Below, in pieces: positions 15,314 through 22,123 of a stretch of 22,867 nucleotides of DNA; position 1 is the first letter of the stretch, and every line of letters starts with the position of its first letter. Both the position numbers and the translations under genes were made by a program. Source of the DNA: JAKEGN01 sp964465665 (GTDB taxonomy: Bacteria > Pseudomonadota > Gammaproteobacteria > Steroidobacterales > Woeseiaceae); the NCBI GenBank assembly GCA_964465665.1, contig CAYXKM010000086.1, forward strand, positions 1 through 22,867. Reading direction: 5' to 3'. Under the pieces are notes generated by a model. It was not told where the DNA came from, ran no database searches, and worked only from the letters and a program-made list of their open reading frames with translations.

Positions 15314-16411
15314 CTAGTCCAGGCGCCTTGAGAAGCGGAGGATCGCGGCCGAAAGCGCGATCACGGCGAAGACCCCGAGTACCAGCAGTTCCTGGCCGAG
15401 ATCCGCGAGGGACGCATCGCGCAGCATGATGCCGCGGGTCAGCCGGATGAAATGCGTATTCGGCAGCAGTTCGCCGAGGTATTGCGCCAGTTTCGGCATT
15501 CCGTCGAACGGGAACATGAAGCCCGACAGCAATATTGACGGCAGGAGCAGAAACACCGTGATCTGCATGGCCTGGAACTGGGTCCGCGACACCGTGGAAA
15601 TGAACAGGCCCAGGGCAAGATTGGCGACGATGAAAGCGGATGCGGCCAGGTACAGGTCCAGCATACTGCCGCGTACCGGCACTTTGAACAGCAACTGGCC
15701 GACGCCGACGATCAGCGCGAGTTGTATGAGTCCGATGAGTATGTACGGCGATACCTTGCCGATCATGAGCTCTGCAGTGCTGACCGGCGTATTGATCAGC
15801 AATTCCAGATTTCCGCGCTCGCGCTCGCGGACGATGGCAACCGCGGTGAACAGCGTCATGGTCATGGTCAGGATGACGCCGATGAGGCCGGGAATGATAT
15901 TCACCGCGGTGCGCCTCTCCGGGTTGTAGTACGGTCGCACCTCGATGGTCCGGTCGCGGAGTACTTTCGACTGTGCATCGAAACCGAACGGCATCAATGC
16001 CAGTTGATTGGCGACACCAAGGATCGTCGGGTCGCCGCCATCCACCAGCATTTGCGCAGCCGGAAGGCGCGCATCGATCATGCGCCGGTCGAAATCCGGC
16101 GGAATGAATACGCCAACCGAAATCTCGCCCATACGAAGCAGCTCTTCGAGCTTACGCGGCGTATCGACCGTGAACTGCAAGTCCAGAACCTGCGTTTGGC
16201 CGAGTTCTGCTACGAATTGCCGGGAAAGGTGCGAATGCGCCTGATTGGCGACTGCCGATTTCAAGTTCCGGACGTCGGTGTTGATCGCATATCCGAACAG
16301 CAGGATCTGGCCGATCGGCACACCAACGATCATGAAAAAGGTGATCCGGTCGCGCCGCAACTGGCGAAACTCTTTCTTTATGACTGCAAAGAGTTTTCGC
16401 AGCGCTTTCAT
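15314..16411 (-). CDS. ABC-2 type transporter permease (YbhS/YbhR-like)
   Basis: This is the membrane subunit of an ABC exporter. The 365-residue protein has the ABC-2 layout. A cytoplasmic N-terminus (FAVIKKEFRQLRRDRITFF) leads into a first membrane segment (about 22-43). A large extracytoplasmic domain (about 45-170) follows, then five segments (about 173-193, 222-240, 253-274, 282-299 and 341-358). The conserved RERERGNLELLINTPV motif (195-210) lies after the second segment. The start codon overlaps the ATPase stop (ATGA), so translation is coupled. E. coli ybhGFSR encodes two permeases, whereas here only one is present, implying a homodimer. Confidence 0.92.
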   Translation of the reverse strand: MKALRKLFAVIKKEFRQLRRDRITFFMIVGVPIGQILLFGYAINTDVRNLKSAVANQAHSHLSRQFVAELGQTQVLDLQFTVDTPRKLEELLRMGEISVGVFIPPDFDRRMIDARLPAAQMLVDGGDPTILGVANQLALMPFGFDAQSKVLRDRTIEVRPYYNPERRTAVNIIPGLIGVILTMTMTLFTAVAIVRERERGNLELLINTPVSTAELMIGKVSPYILIGLIQLALIVGVGQLLFKVPVRGSMLDLYLAASAFIVANLALGLFISTVSRTQFQAMQITVFLLLPSILLSGFMFPFDGMPKLAQYLGELLPNTHFIRLTRGIMLRDASLADLGQELLVLGVFAVIALSAAILRFSRRLD

Positions 16412-17349
16412 GCAGCCTGCCGCTTTTGCGTCACCGCAACGAATACGTCTTCGAGCGAAGCGGGTACGGTGGCAGTCCGGGCAGTGATCCTGTGCTGCCC
16501 GAGTTTGGCTTCGATTAGTGCGATGGGATCGGCGAAGGATTCGGGAATCAGCACGCGCAGGCGCAGCCCGAGCTGGGTGATGCTGGCGACTTCGGTCAAT
16601 TCGGCCAGCGCCGATTGTGCGACGACCGGGTCGTCGGCAAGCACTTCCACGATAATCATGCCGGTGGTCGCCTGCAGTTCGGCGGGTGAGCCGTCGGCGA
16701 CCTTCCGGCCGCGATCGAGTATGGCCAGCCGGTGACAGCGCTCGGCCTCGTCCATGTAATGCGTCGATACGAGGATGGTGGTTCCGTCGTGTGCGAGTTC
16801 GAAAAGCTTCGCCCAGAAATCGCGGCGGCTCTTGGGATCGACCGCACTCGTCGGTTCATCGAGCAACAACAACTCCGGCCTGTGCAGCACGGCGCAAGCC
16901 AGAGCCAGGCGCTGCCGCTGGCCGCCGCTCATGGTGCCGGCGAACTGCCGGCGTTGTGCAACGAGGTCGTACTGTTCGAGCAATTCGTCGATTCGAAGCT
17001 TTCTTTGCGCGCGCGACAGCGCGTAGATATCCGCGATGAACTCGAAATTCTCGTACACGGTCAGGTCGCCGTACAGGGAGAAGCGCTGGGTCATGTAACC
17101 AATGCGCGGTTTGAGCGCGGCGGCATCGCCTGGCACCTGCAAGCCGAGTACCGTCGCGCTGCCGCTGCTCGGTGTCAGGAGGCCGCACAGCAGGCGGATG
17201 GTGGTCGACTTGCCCGAGCCGTTCGGCCCGAGGAAACCGTAGATTCGTGATCTCGGCACGTCGAGATCGATGTGGTCGACGGCCACGAGGTCGCCGAACT
17301 GCTTGGAAAGTCCACGAGCTTCGATCGCGAGCCCCGGGTTCGTGGCCAT
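16408..17349 (-). CDS. ABC transporter ATP-binding protein (YbhF-like, single NBD)
   Basis: This is the motor subunit of the exporter. The 313-residue protein has one nucleotide-binding domain with Walker A GPNGSGKST (41-49), Q-loop Gln88, signature MSGGQRQRL (140-148), Walker B LLLLDEP (160-166) and switch His197. A C-terminal region (about 225-313) ends in VPASLEDVFVAVTQKR, typical of exporters paired with ABC-2 permeases. E. coli YbhF is about twice as long, with two fused NBDs, so this is a half-size relative. The ATG at 17349 overlaps the last codons of the membrane-fusion gene; an in-frame TTG one codon earlier is less likely. Confidence 0.93.
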   Translation of the reverse strand: MATNPGLAIEARGLSKQFGDLVAVDHIDLDVPRSRIYGFLGPNGSGKSTTIRLLCGLLTPSSGSATVLGLQVPGDAAALKPRIGYMTQRFSLYGDLTVYENFEFIADIYALSRAQRKLRIDELLEQYDLVAQRRQFAGTMSGGQRQRLALACAVLHRPELLLLDEPTSAVDPKSRRDFWAKLFELAHDGTTILVSTHYMDEAERCHRLAILDRGRKVADGSPAELQATTGMIIVEVLADDPVVAQSALAELTEVASITQLGLRLRVLIPESFADPIALIEAKLGQHRITARTATVPASLEDVFVAVTQKRQAA

Positions 17350-18341
17350 CAATCCTTTCCTGCCGTGCCGATTTGCGAGCCGAGCTGTAGTTCCACCTCA
17401 ACCGGTACGCCGTCGGGCAGCCTCTCGTTTGCACCCAGGATATCCACCTTTGCAAAGTAAGCGAGCCGGCCGCGATCGTGTTCCGTCAGCGCAAAGTACG
17501 GGGTAAATGCCGCTTCACTTGCAATCCAGCGAACTCGGCCATCGAAAGATTCTGCGATGCCGTCGACGTGAATGCGCGCCAGCGTGCCGGGGCGTACTCG
17601 TATCCGCAGCGCCTCGCTGACATAGATACGGGCGTAGGGCTGCGCGCCCGACAACAGGATCGCGACGGGCTGGCCGGGCAGCGGGCGCTCGCCAGCTTCG
17701 AAAAGGATACTGTCGAGCACGCCATCCACCGGGGCGAGGAGCGTGTGACGCTTGAGATCGATGTCGAGTGCAGCTGCACGCGCTTTGGCTTGCAGCACGG
17801 CCTGCTCGGCCTGCCGCAGCTCCTCGACTGTTGTGCCACTCAACAACTCGGACAGCCTAGCGCGTTGAACGTCGAGGTTGGCTTCGGCCACGTCCAGCGC
17901 GGCTTTCATCTGATCGCGTAGCTCGGGCGAAGCCAGTTCTCGTTGCAGCAGTTCGGTTGCGCGTTCGAATTGTGCTTCACGAAATTCGAGGTCGCGTTCC
18001 GCACCGGCAACGTTTGCCTGCGCTGCCACGACTTGCTCGCGGCGCGGCCCGCGAATCAGTTCGTCCTGCCGCGCCTGAGCCTGCGCCTGCGCCGCCGTTG
18101 CTTCCGCGATGGCCGTCTCGATCCTCGAGCTGTCCAGGCGGATCAGCGCGTCGCCGCGACGGACCGGCTGACCTTCGCTGACCAGGCGCTCGGTGATCGG
18201 TTCGGCGAATTCTGCGGTGATTTCGATGCGATCGGATTCGAGTTGCCCGACGCTTCGCGTATTGCCGTCCGAGGGATCACACGCCGCGAGCGACGCGATG
18301 CAGGCCGATAAAAGGACAAGGGCAGGAATTTTGCCGGGCAT
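17349..18341 (-). CDS. HlyD-family periplasmic adaptor, probable lipoprotein (YbhG-like)
   Basis: This membrane-fusion subunit links the inner-membrane ABC pump to an outer-membrane channel. The 330-residue protein (E. coli YbhG about 332) begins with a signal peptide and a lipobox, SLAAC at residues 17-21, so Cys21 is probably lipidated. A split biotinyl-lipoyl domain (about 45-72 and 205-235, APVDGVLDSILFEAGE) brackets a long, Ala/Glu/Gln-rich coiled hairpin (about 75-200), followed by a beta-barrel region. It ends at TGA overlapping the ATPase start and begins 15 nt after tetR. No outer-membrane factor gene is in the window. Confidence 0.92.
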   Translation of the reverse strand: MPGKIPALVLLSACIASLAACDPSDGNTRSVGQLESDRIEITAEFAEPITERLVSEGQPVRRGDALIRLDSSRIETAIAEATAAQAQAQARQDELIRGPRREQVVAAQANVAGAERDLEFREAQFERATELLQRELASPELRDQMKAALDVAEANLDVQRARLSELLSGTTVEELRQAEQAVLQAKARAAALDIDLKRHTLLAPVDGVLDSILFEAGERPLPGQPVAILLSGAQPYARIYVSEALRIRVRPGTLARIHVDGIAESFDGRVRWIASEAAFTPYFALTEHDRGRLAYFAKVDILGANERLPDGVPVEVELQLGSQIGTAGKD

Positions 18342-18356
18342 GTTGGCTGACCTGTG

Positions 18357-18974
18357 TCAGTCCTTCCTGAGTACGGAGGACAGGATGAATTCGAGGTGAC
18401 TTTCGATGAAACGGTCGGTGTCGAGCGCATGCTGTTTGCTGAATACGCCGGTCCAGACGACCGAGAACAACACCGGCATGATCAGCATTTGCGGAAACTC
18501 GTTCAGGGCCGATTTCGTGAATTCGCCGTTTTTCACCGCTCGATCGATCAGGTTTCGCATGGCGCCCAGGCCATGCGCCACGACGTTGTCCCAGTAGAAA
18601 GCAATCAGGTCCGGATGTTTCGGGCCTTCGGCTACAATCAGGCGAACGAGCACCCGCGCCGGTGACTTCGGTATTTGTTTCGCAAAATCGAGGAATGGGC
18701 CGCGCAGAAATTCCTCGGCGGAGAGCTCCGTCTCGCGAACGGCATTCTCGAGTGCCTCGATGCGCGGACTGATGAACTTGCGGATCACCGCCTTGAACAG
18801 TTCTTCCTTGGTACGGAAGTAGAGGTAAAGGAGTCCCTTGCTGACACCCGCCCGTTTTGCCACGTCATCCACGCGCGCTGCGTCGTAGCCCTTGGCCGAA
18901 AATTCGGCAAGCGCAGCCTCGGCAATCTCGGCGGGGCGGTCTTCCTTTCTACGGCGAAAGCGGGGTTCGGACAT
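18357..18974 (-). CDS. TetR-family repressor of the ABC exporter operon (CecR/YbiH-like)
   Basis: The 205-residue protein has an N-terminal TetR HTH (about 15-62), with ALAEFSAKGYDAARVDDVAKR and the recognition helix in AGVSKGLLYLYFRTKEELF. The rest is a helical ligand-binding domain. The frame opens further upstream to 19034, but the ATG at 18974 is preferred because the upstream part overlaps the promoter and operators. It is the first gene of a tetR-hlyD-ATPase-permease operon, the order seen around E. coli cecR-ybhGFSR. Two inverted-repeat operators upstream suggest autorepression. The ligand is unknown. Confidence 0.92.
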   Translation of the reverse strand: MSEPRFRRRKEDRPAEIAEAALAEFSAKGYDAARVDDVAKRAGVSKGLLYLYFRTKEELFKAVIRKFISPRIEALENAVRETELSAEEFLRGPFLDFAKQIPKSPARVLVRLIVAEGPKHPDLIAFYWDNVVAHGLGAMRNLIDRAVKNGEFTKSALNEFPQMLIMPVLFSVVWTGVFSKQHALDTDRFIESHLEFILSSVLRKD

Positions 18975-18988
18975 GTGGCGTGCGTTAC

Positions 18989-19002
18989 TGACTATCGGGT
19001 CA
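18989..19002. promoter_or_regulatory. Candidate TetR operator O1 (promoter-downstream)
   Basis: TGACTATCGGGTCA fits the inverted repeat TGACY-N4-GGTCA with one mismatch between arms. It lies just downstream of the predicted minus-strand -10 box, near the transcript start and 14 nt before the tetR ATG. A bound repressor there would block transcription initiation. Confidence 0.6.
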
Positions 19003-19005
19003 GTT

Positions 19006-19034
19006 ATTCTAGCTAATGACCCATCGGTCAGCAA
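19006..19034 (-). promoter_or_regulatory. Predicted promoter of the tetR-ABC operon
   Basis: On the minus strand, TTGCTG (19034-19029) and TAGAAT (19011-19006) are 17 bp apart; the -10 matches five of six consensus bases. The position, 32 nt before the tetR ATG and between two matching inverted repeats, strengthens the call. Confidence 0.6.
19017..19030. promoter_or_regulatory. Candidate TetR operator O2 (promoter spacer / -35)
   Basis: TGACCCATCGGTCA is a perfect inverted repeat with 5-bp arms and a 4-bp spacer. It overlaps the -35 box and spacer of the predicted tetR promoter. It starts 28 bp from the first copy. Size and symmetry are typical of TetR-family operators. Confidence 0.65.
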
Positions 19035-19196
19035 GGTGAATTTGCGGGTACCCCGGTTTGGATGCGATCGACCTGCCTGTGCAGTGCCGGCTGCAGGATG
19101 GTCGCGAGGTCGCCTGCGATGCAGGCTCCTACAGTGGACTTTTCAACTCCATTGCGGTGGTGCCGGAAAACGGAGTGGAAATGGTAGGCTCTCGCG

Positions 19197-20003
19197 ATGT
19201 TTACTTACCTCGACCCCGCTGTGCGGACAAAGCTTGTCGCGAGCGGCAAGCTGCTGGGACTGGGCAGGGACGGCCGGCTGTCAGCGGCCGGCAACCCGCC
19301 GGTTATCAGTGTGCTCGGACCCATCCCCTTGCCCTTGCAACGGGACGGGCGGGAATTTTCCGCCGACTGGTATGCGTCGGTTCGCCATACGGAGCTTGCC
19401 AAAGTCCAGCAACTGGCCGACAGCCTGATCGAGCAGGATGCGCGGCAATCCTTTGCTTTGCTCGCCTCGTCCATGGCAGTGAACAGCGTGCTGGTCTTCG
19501 GTGCACGGGAAGCGTGGACCCATCCGCTGGTACGGGTACATTCGAGCTGCCTGACCGGCGATGTATTCGGCTCGCAACGTTGCGAATGCGGTCCGCAATT
19601 CGTTTCCGCGATGGAACGGATCGACAGCGACCGCCAGGGCGGGATCATCGTTTACATGTCGGGTCACGAGGGCCGCGGTATTGGTCTCTGGGCCAAGGCC
19701 GCGACCTACCTGCTGCAGGACGCCGGCGAGAATACTTACGAGGCCAATCGTTCGCTGGGATTGCCCGATGACACGCGCGATTTCAGCGATGCTGCGGTGC
19801 TATTGAAGTATTTCCTCAAAGGCAGGCCGTTCCGTTTTCTCACCAACAACCCGAAGAAAGTCGCCGACCTCGAGGCGCAGGGAATCAAAGGCATTACCCA
19901 AATCAAGCACGTGTCGGGTGTTACCGAAGCCAACCGGCGTTACCTGACGGCGAAACGTGACTGGGGTCATCTTCTGGAGCCGACCGACCTGGACGAGGGC
20001 TGA
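19197..20003 (+). CDS. ribA: GTP cyclohydrolase II (long form)
   Basis: The enzyme opens GTP to 2,5-diamino-6-ribosylamino-pyrimidinone phosphate, the first step of riboflavin synthesis. The C-terminal two thirds match RibA: zinc ligands Cys118, Cys129 and Cys131 in HSSCLTGDVFGSQRCECG, the EGRGIGL loop (158-164), Asp192 and Arg194 in DDTRDF, and FLTNNPKKV (214-222). The zinc site lies about 64 residues further from the N-terminus than in E. coli RibA (Cys54). The leading 40 or so residues are a short extension of unknown role. No other rib gene and no recognisable FMN riboswitch is nearby. It could be a paralogue with a modified product rather than the housekeeping riboflavin enzyme. Confidence 0.85.
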   Translation: MFTYLDPAVRTKLVASGKLLGLGRDGRLSAAGNPPVISVLGPIPLPLQRDGREFSADWYASVRHTELAKVQQLADSLIEQDARQSFALLASSMAVNSVLVFGAREAWTHPLVRVHSSCLTGDVFGSQRCECGPQFVSAMERIDSDRQGGIIVYMSGHEGRGIGLWAKAATYLLQDAGENTYEANRSLGLPDDTRDFSDAAVLLKYFLKGRPFRFLTNNPKKVADLEAQGIKGITQIKHVSGVTEANRRYLTAKRDWGHLLEPTDLDEG

Positions 20004-20010
20004 CGACGCC

Positions 20011-20832
20011 CTACTGCCGCCACAGCCGCGTGTTCGGAGCGTGCTGTTCGAAATCCGAACGAAACGGATTTATGTCCAGTCCGCCGCGCCGACTGTAGCG
20101 GGCATATACCGTCAGTTGCTCCGTTCTGCAGCGGGCTTTCACATCGACAAAAATCCTTTCGACGCAGCCTTCGTGGAATTCCTCGTGATCGCGAAAGGAC
20201 ACCAGGTATTCGAGCAACGCGCTGCGATCAATTTTGGGACCGTGATAGGAAATCAGGATACTGCCGGTATCGGGCTGTTTCGTCACCGGGCAGTTACTGC
20301 GCAACAGATGCGAATGCAGGCTTTCGTTGACCGGAGTATCCCGGTCCGAGCGCAGCAATTGCGAATCGACAAACGCGGAGTCGAAAGTCGCCGGTTCATT
20401 GTCGATGCAGAGTCCGGGCAAGGCCGATACCGCGAAGCTGGCCGCATCACTGTTGCTGTGTATCGTCACGGAGACCGGGTGGCCGGCGCAGCTCTTGAGG
20501 TCCTGCCCGATCAGCTTGCGCACGGCTTCAACCGATCGATACCGTGTCCAGGCCAGCGAGTTCAGGTAAAGCTTCAGCGACTTGGATTCGATGAGATGGG
20601 GTGAGGTCGCCGGAATACGCAATTCCGCGACCGCTACCACCGGTCGCCCCTGTGGGTCGAGCCAGGACAGTTCCCAGGCGTTCCACAGGTCCTCGCCATG
20701 AAAAGGCAGTTTGGCGCCCAAACCGAGAGCTTTGCGGGCGACGCTGCGGGGTACCGCGAACAGGACCTCGGGAGCAGGACTTCTGGGCGCGGCGGTCACC
20801 TTGCCGAGGGGATTTTTGCTGGATTTACCCAT
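20011..20832 (-). CDS. queF: QueF, NADPH-dependent 7-cyano-7-deazaguanine reductase (type II)
   Basis: QueF reduces preQ0 to preQ1 in the synthesis of queuosine, a modified base of tRNA. The 273-residue product is of the long, two-domain YqcD type (E. coli 282). The catalytic Cys181 and Asp188 lie in LLRSNCPVTKQPDTGSILISY, matching E. coli Cys190 and Asp197. The substrate-binding ESKSLKLYLNS (82-92) and YARYSRRGGLDINPFRSD near the C-terminus are both typical. The stop lies 7 nt from the end of the convergent GTP cyclohydrolase gene, so no terminator fits between them. No other que gene is in the window. Confidence 0.95.
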   Translation of the reverse strand: MGKSSKNPLGKVTAAPRSPAPEVLFAVPRSVARKALGLGAKLPFHGEDLWNAWELSWLDPQGRPVVAVAELRIPATSPHLIESKSLKLYLNSLAWTRYRSVEAVRKLIGQDLKSCAGHPVSVTIHSNSDAASFAVSALPGLCIDNEPATFDSAFVDSQLLRSDRDTPVNESLHSHLLRSNCPVTKQPDTGSILISYHGPKIDRSALLEYLVSFRDHEEFHEGCVERIFVDVKARCRTEQLTVYARYSRRGGLDINPFRSDFEQHAPNTRLWRQ

Positions 20833-20940
20833 GATGGCGGCGCCGGCCGGCGCAAAACGATCCCGGATCGAAAACCGGCAGTGCCGGCGAATGCGCCTAG
20901 TGTAATATAGCGGCCATTTTTTTGACCTCGGACACTAATC
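20833..20940. promoter_or_regulatory. Divergent queF/iadA region with three consecutive palindromes
   Basis: Three perfect palindromes follow one another: GCGCCGGCCGGCGC (20840-20853), CGATCC-C-GGATCG (20858-20870) and CCGGCA-G-TGCCGG (20875-20887). The first covers the place where a queF ribosome-binding site would be. An A+T-rich patch after them holds TAATAT (20903-20908) on the plus strand and TATATT (20909-20904) on the minus strand as possible -10 boxes, neither with a good -35. A run of seven T follows at 20917-20923. Confidence 0.4.
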
Positions 20941-22113
20941 TTGTTGCAGCTACTGACCAACGCCCGCGTTTTTGCGCCGGAAGATTGTGGTGTACAGCAC
21001 CTGCTGATTGGGGGTGGGCGCATCCTCGCCATGTCAGGCAACCGCAATGACCTTGCTGCAAAGAGTGCAGCCGTGGTCGATATCGGTGGTCGCCGGCTGG
21101 TGCCCGGGTTCATCGATGGTCACGCGCACGTGACCGGCGGGGGCGGGGAATCCGGTTTTGCCAGCCGCGTGCCACCGCAAGCGCTCGGCCGGTTTACGAC
21201 AGCGGGAGTTACGACCGTCGTCGGAGTGCTCGGGACCGACGACACAACTCGCGATACCCGTTCGCTCCTCGCGCAGACCCGCGCGCTGCGCGAGGAAGGC
21301 CTTGGCGCCTGGTGTCACACCGGTGGTTATCATCTGCCGCCGGTCACACTAACCGGCAGTGTGCGCGACGATATCGTTTTTCTCGACCCGGTTATCGGCG
21401 TCGGCGAAGTGGCCTTGAGCGATCATCGCTCCAGCCAGCCGACCCGTGACGAGTTGCTGCGTCTTGCCAGTGACGCGCACGTCGCCGGGATGATTTCCGG
21501 AAAAGCGGGCATCGTGCATTTGCACCTCGGTGACGGCGCGCGCGGTCTCGAACTGGTGCGCCAGGCTCTCGATTTGAGCGAGATACCCGGGCGTGTTTTC
21601 AATCCCACGCACGTCAACCGCCGCAAGGCATTGTTCGACGAAGCACTTGACCTCACGCAGCGCGGCTGCAGCATCGATATCACGGCGTTCCCCGTCGGCA
21701 AAGAAGAGGACGCCTGGCCGGCAGATGTCGCGCTGATGCGTTATCTGGAATCCGGAGCATCGCGCGAGCGGGTTACCGTGAGTTCGGATGGCGGTGGTTG
21801 CCTGCCGGTATTCAATGATCAAGGCGAGATCATCGAGATGGATATCGGCCGGCCGTCCATGCTGATGCATACCATCCAGGACCTGTTAAAGGCCGGCGCA
21901 GAGCTACCGACGGTGCTGCCCGCATTTACCTCGAACGTCGCTGCATTGCTACGGTTCCACGATCGTGGCCGCGTAGTCGCGGGCCTTCAGGCGGACCTTG
22001 TGGTTCTCGGCGACGATCATCGTATCGACGAAGTGATGGCGGCGGGCATCTGGCATGTGCGGGGCGGCCGGCAACAGGTATTCGGACAATTTGAAACGCA
22101 GGAACAAAGGTAG
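20941..22113 (+). CDS. iadA: Isoaspartyl dipeptidase (beta-aspartyl-peptidase, IadA-like)
   Basis: This amidohydrolase cleaves beta-aspartyl dipeptides, including the beta-Asp-Arg released from cyanophycin. From a TTG start it has 390 residues, equal to E. coli IadA. The metal-site motif GFIDGHAHVTGGGGESG gives His61 and His63; other ligand candidates are His193/His195, His224 in NPTHVNRR, and Asp283 in SSDGGG. Where E. coli IadA has carboxylated Lys162 (GVKCAISDHR), this protein reads GVGEVALSDHR, with Glu156 as the likely bridging residue. No ATG fits the family N-terminus (LLTNARVFAPEDCG), so TTG at 20941 or the next TTG at 20944 must be used. The cyanophycinase gene follows after 10 nt. 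Confidence 0.92.
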   Translation: MLQLLTNARVFAPEDCGVQHLLIGGGRILAMSGNRNDLAAKSAAVVDIGGRRLVPGFIDGHAHVTGGGGESGFASRVPPQALGRFTTAGVTTVVGVLGTDDTTRDTRSLLAQTRALREEGLGAWCHTGGYHLPPVTLTGSVRDDIVFLDPVIGVGEVALSDHRSSQPTRDELLRLASDAHVAGMISGKAGIVHLHLGDGARGLELVRQALDLSEIPGRVFNPTHVNRRKALFDEALDLTQRGCSIDITAFPVGKEEDAWPADVALMRYLESGASRERVTVSSDGGGCLPVFNDQGEIIEMDIGRPSMLMHTIQDLLKAGAELPTVLPAFTSNVAALLRFHDRGRVVAGLQADLVVLGDDHRIDEVMAAGIWHVRGGRQQVFGQFETQEQR

Positions 22114-22123
22114 GCAAGTCACC

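Noticed and set aside
15722..16735. Plus-strand open frame (337 codons) opposite the ABC permease and ATPase
   Set aside because: Both minus-strand genes have full family motifs and coupled ATGA starts; the opposite frame is a shadow.
19031..19196. Short open frame or FMN riboswitch upstream of the GTP cyclohydrolase II gene
   Set aside because: The frame starting at 19058 is out of phase, overlaps the gene and looks unlike a protein; no conserved FMN-riboswitch segments are visible.
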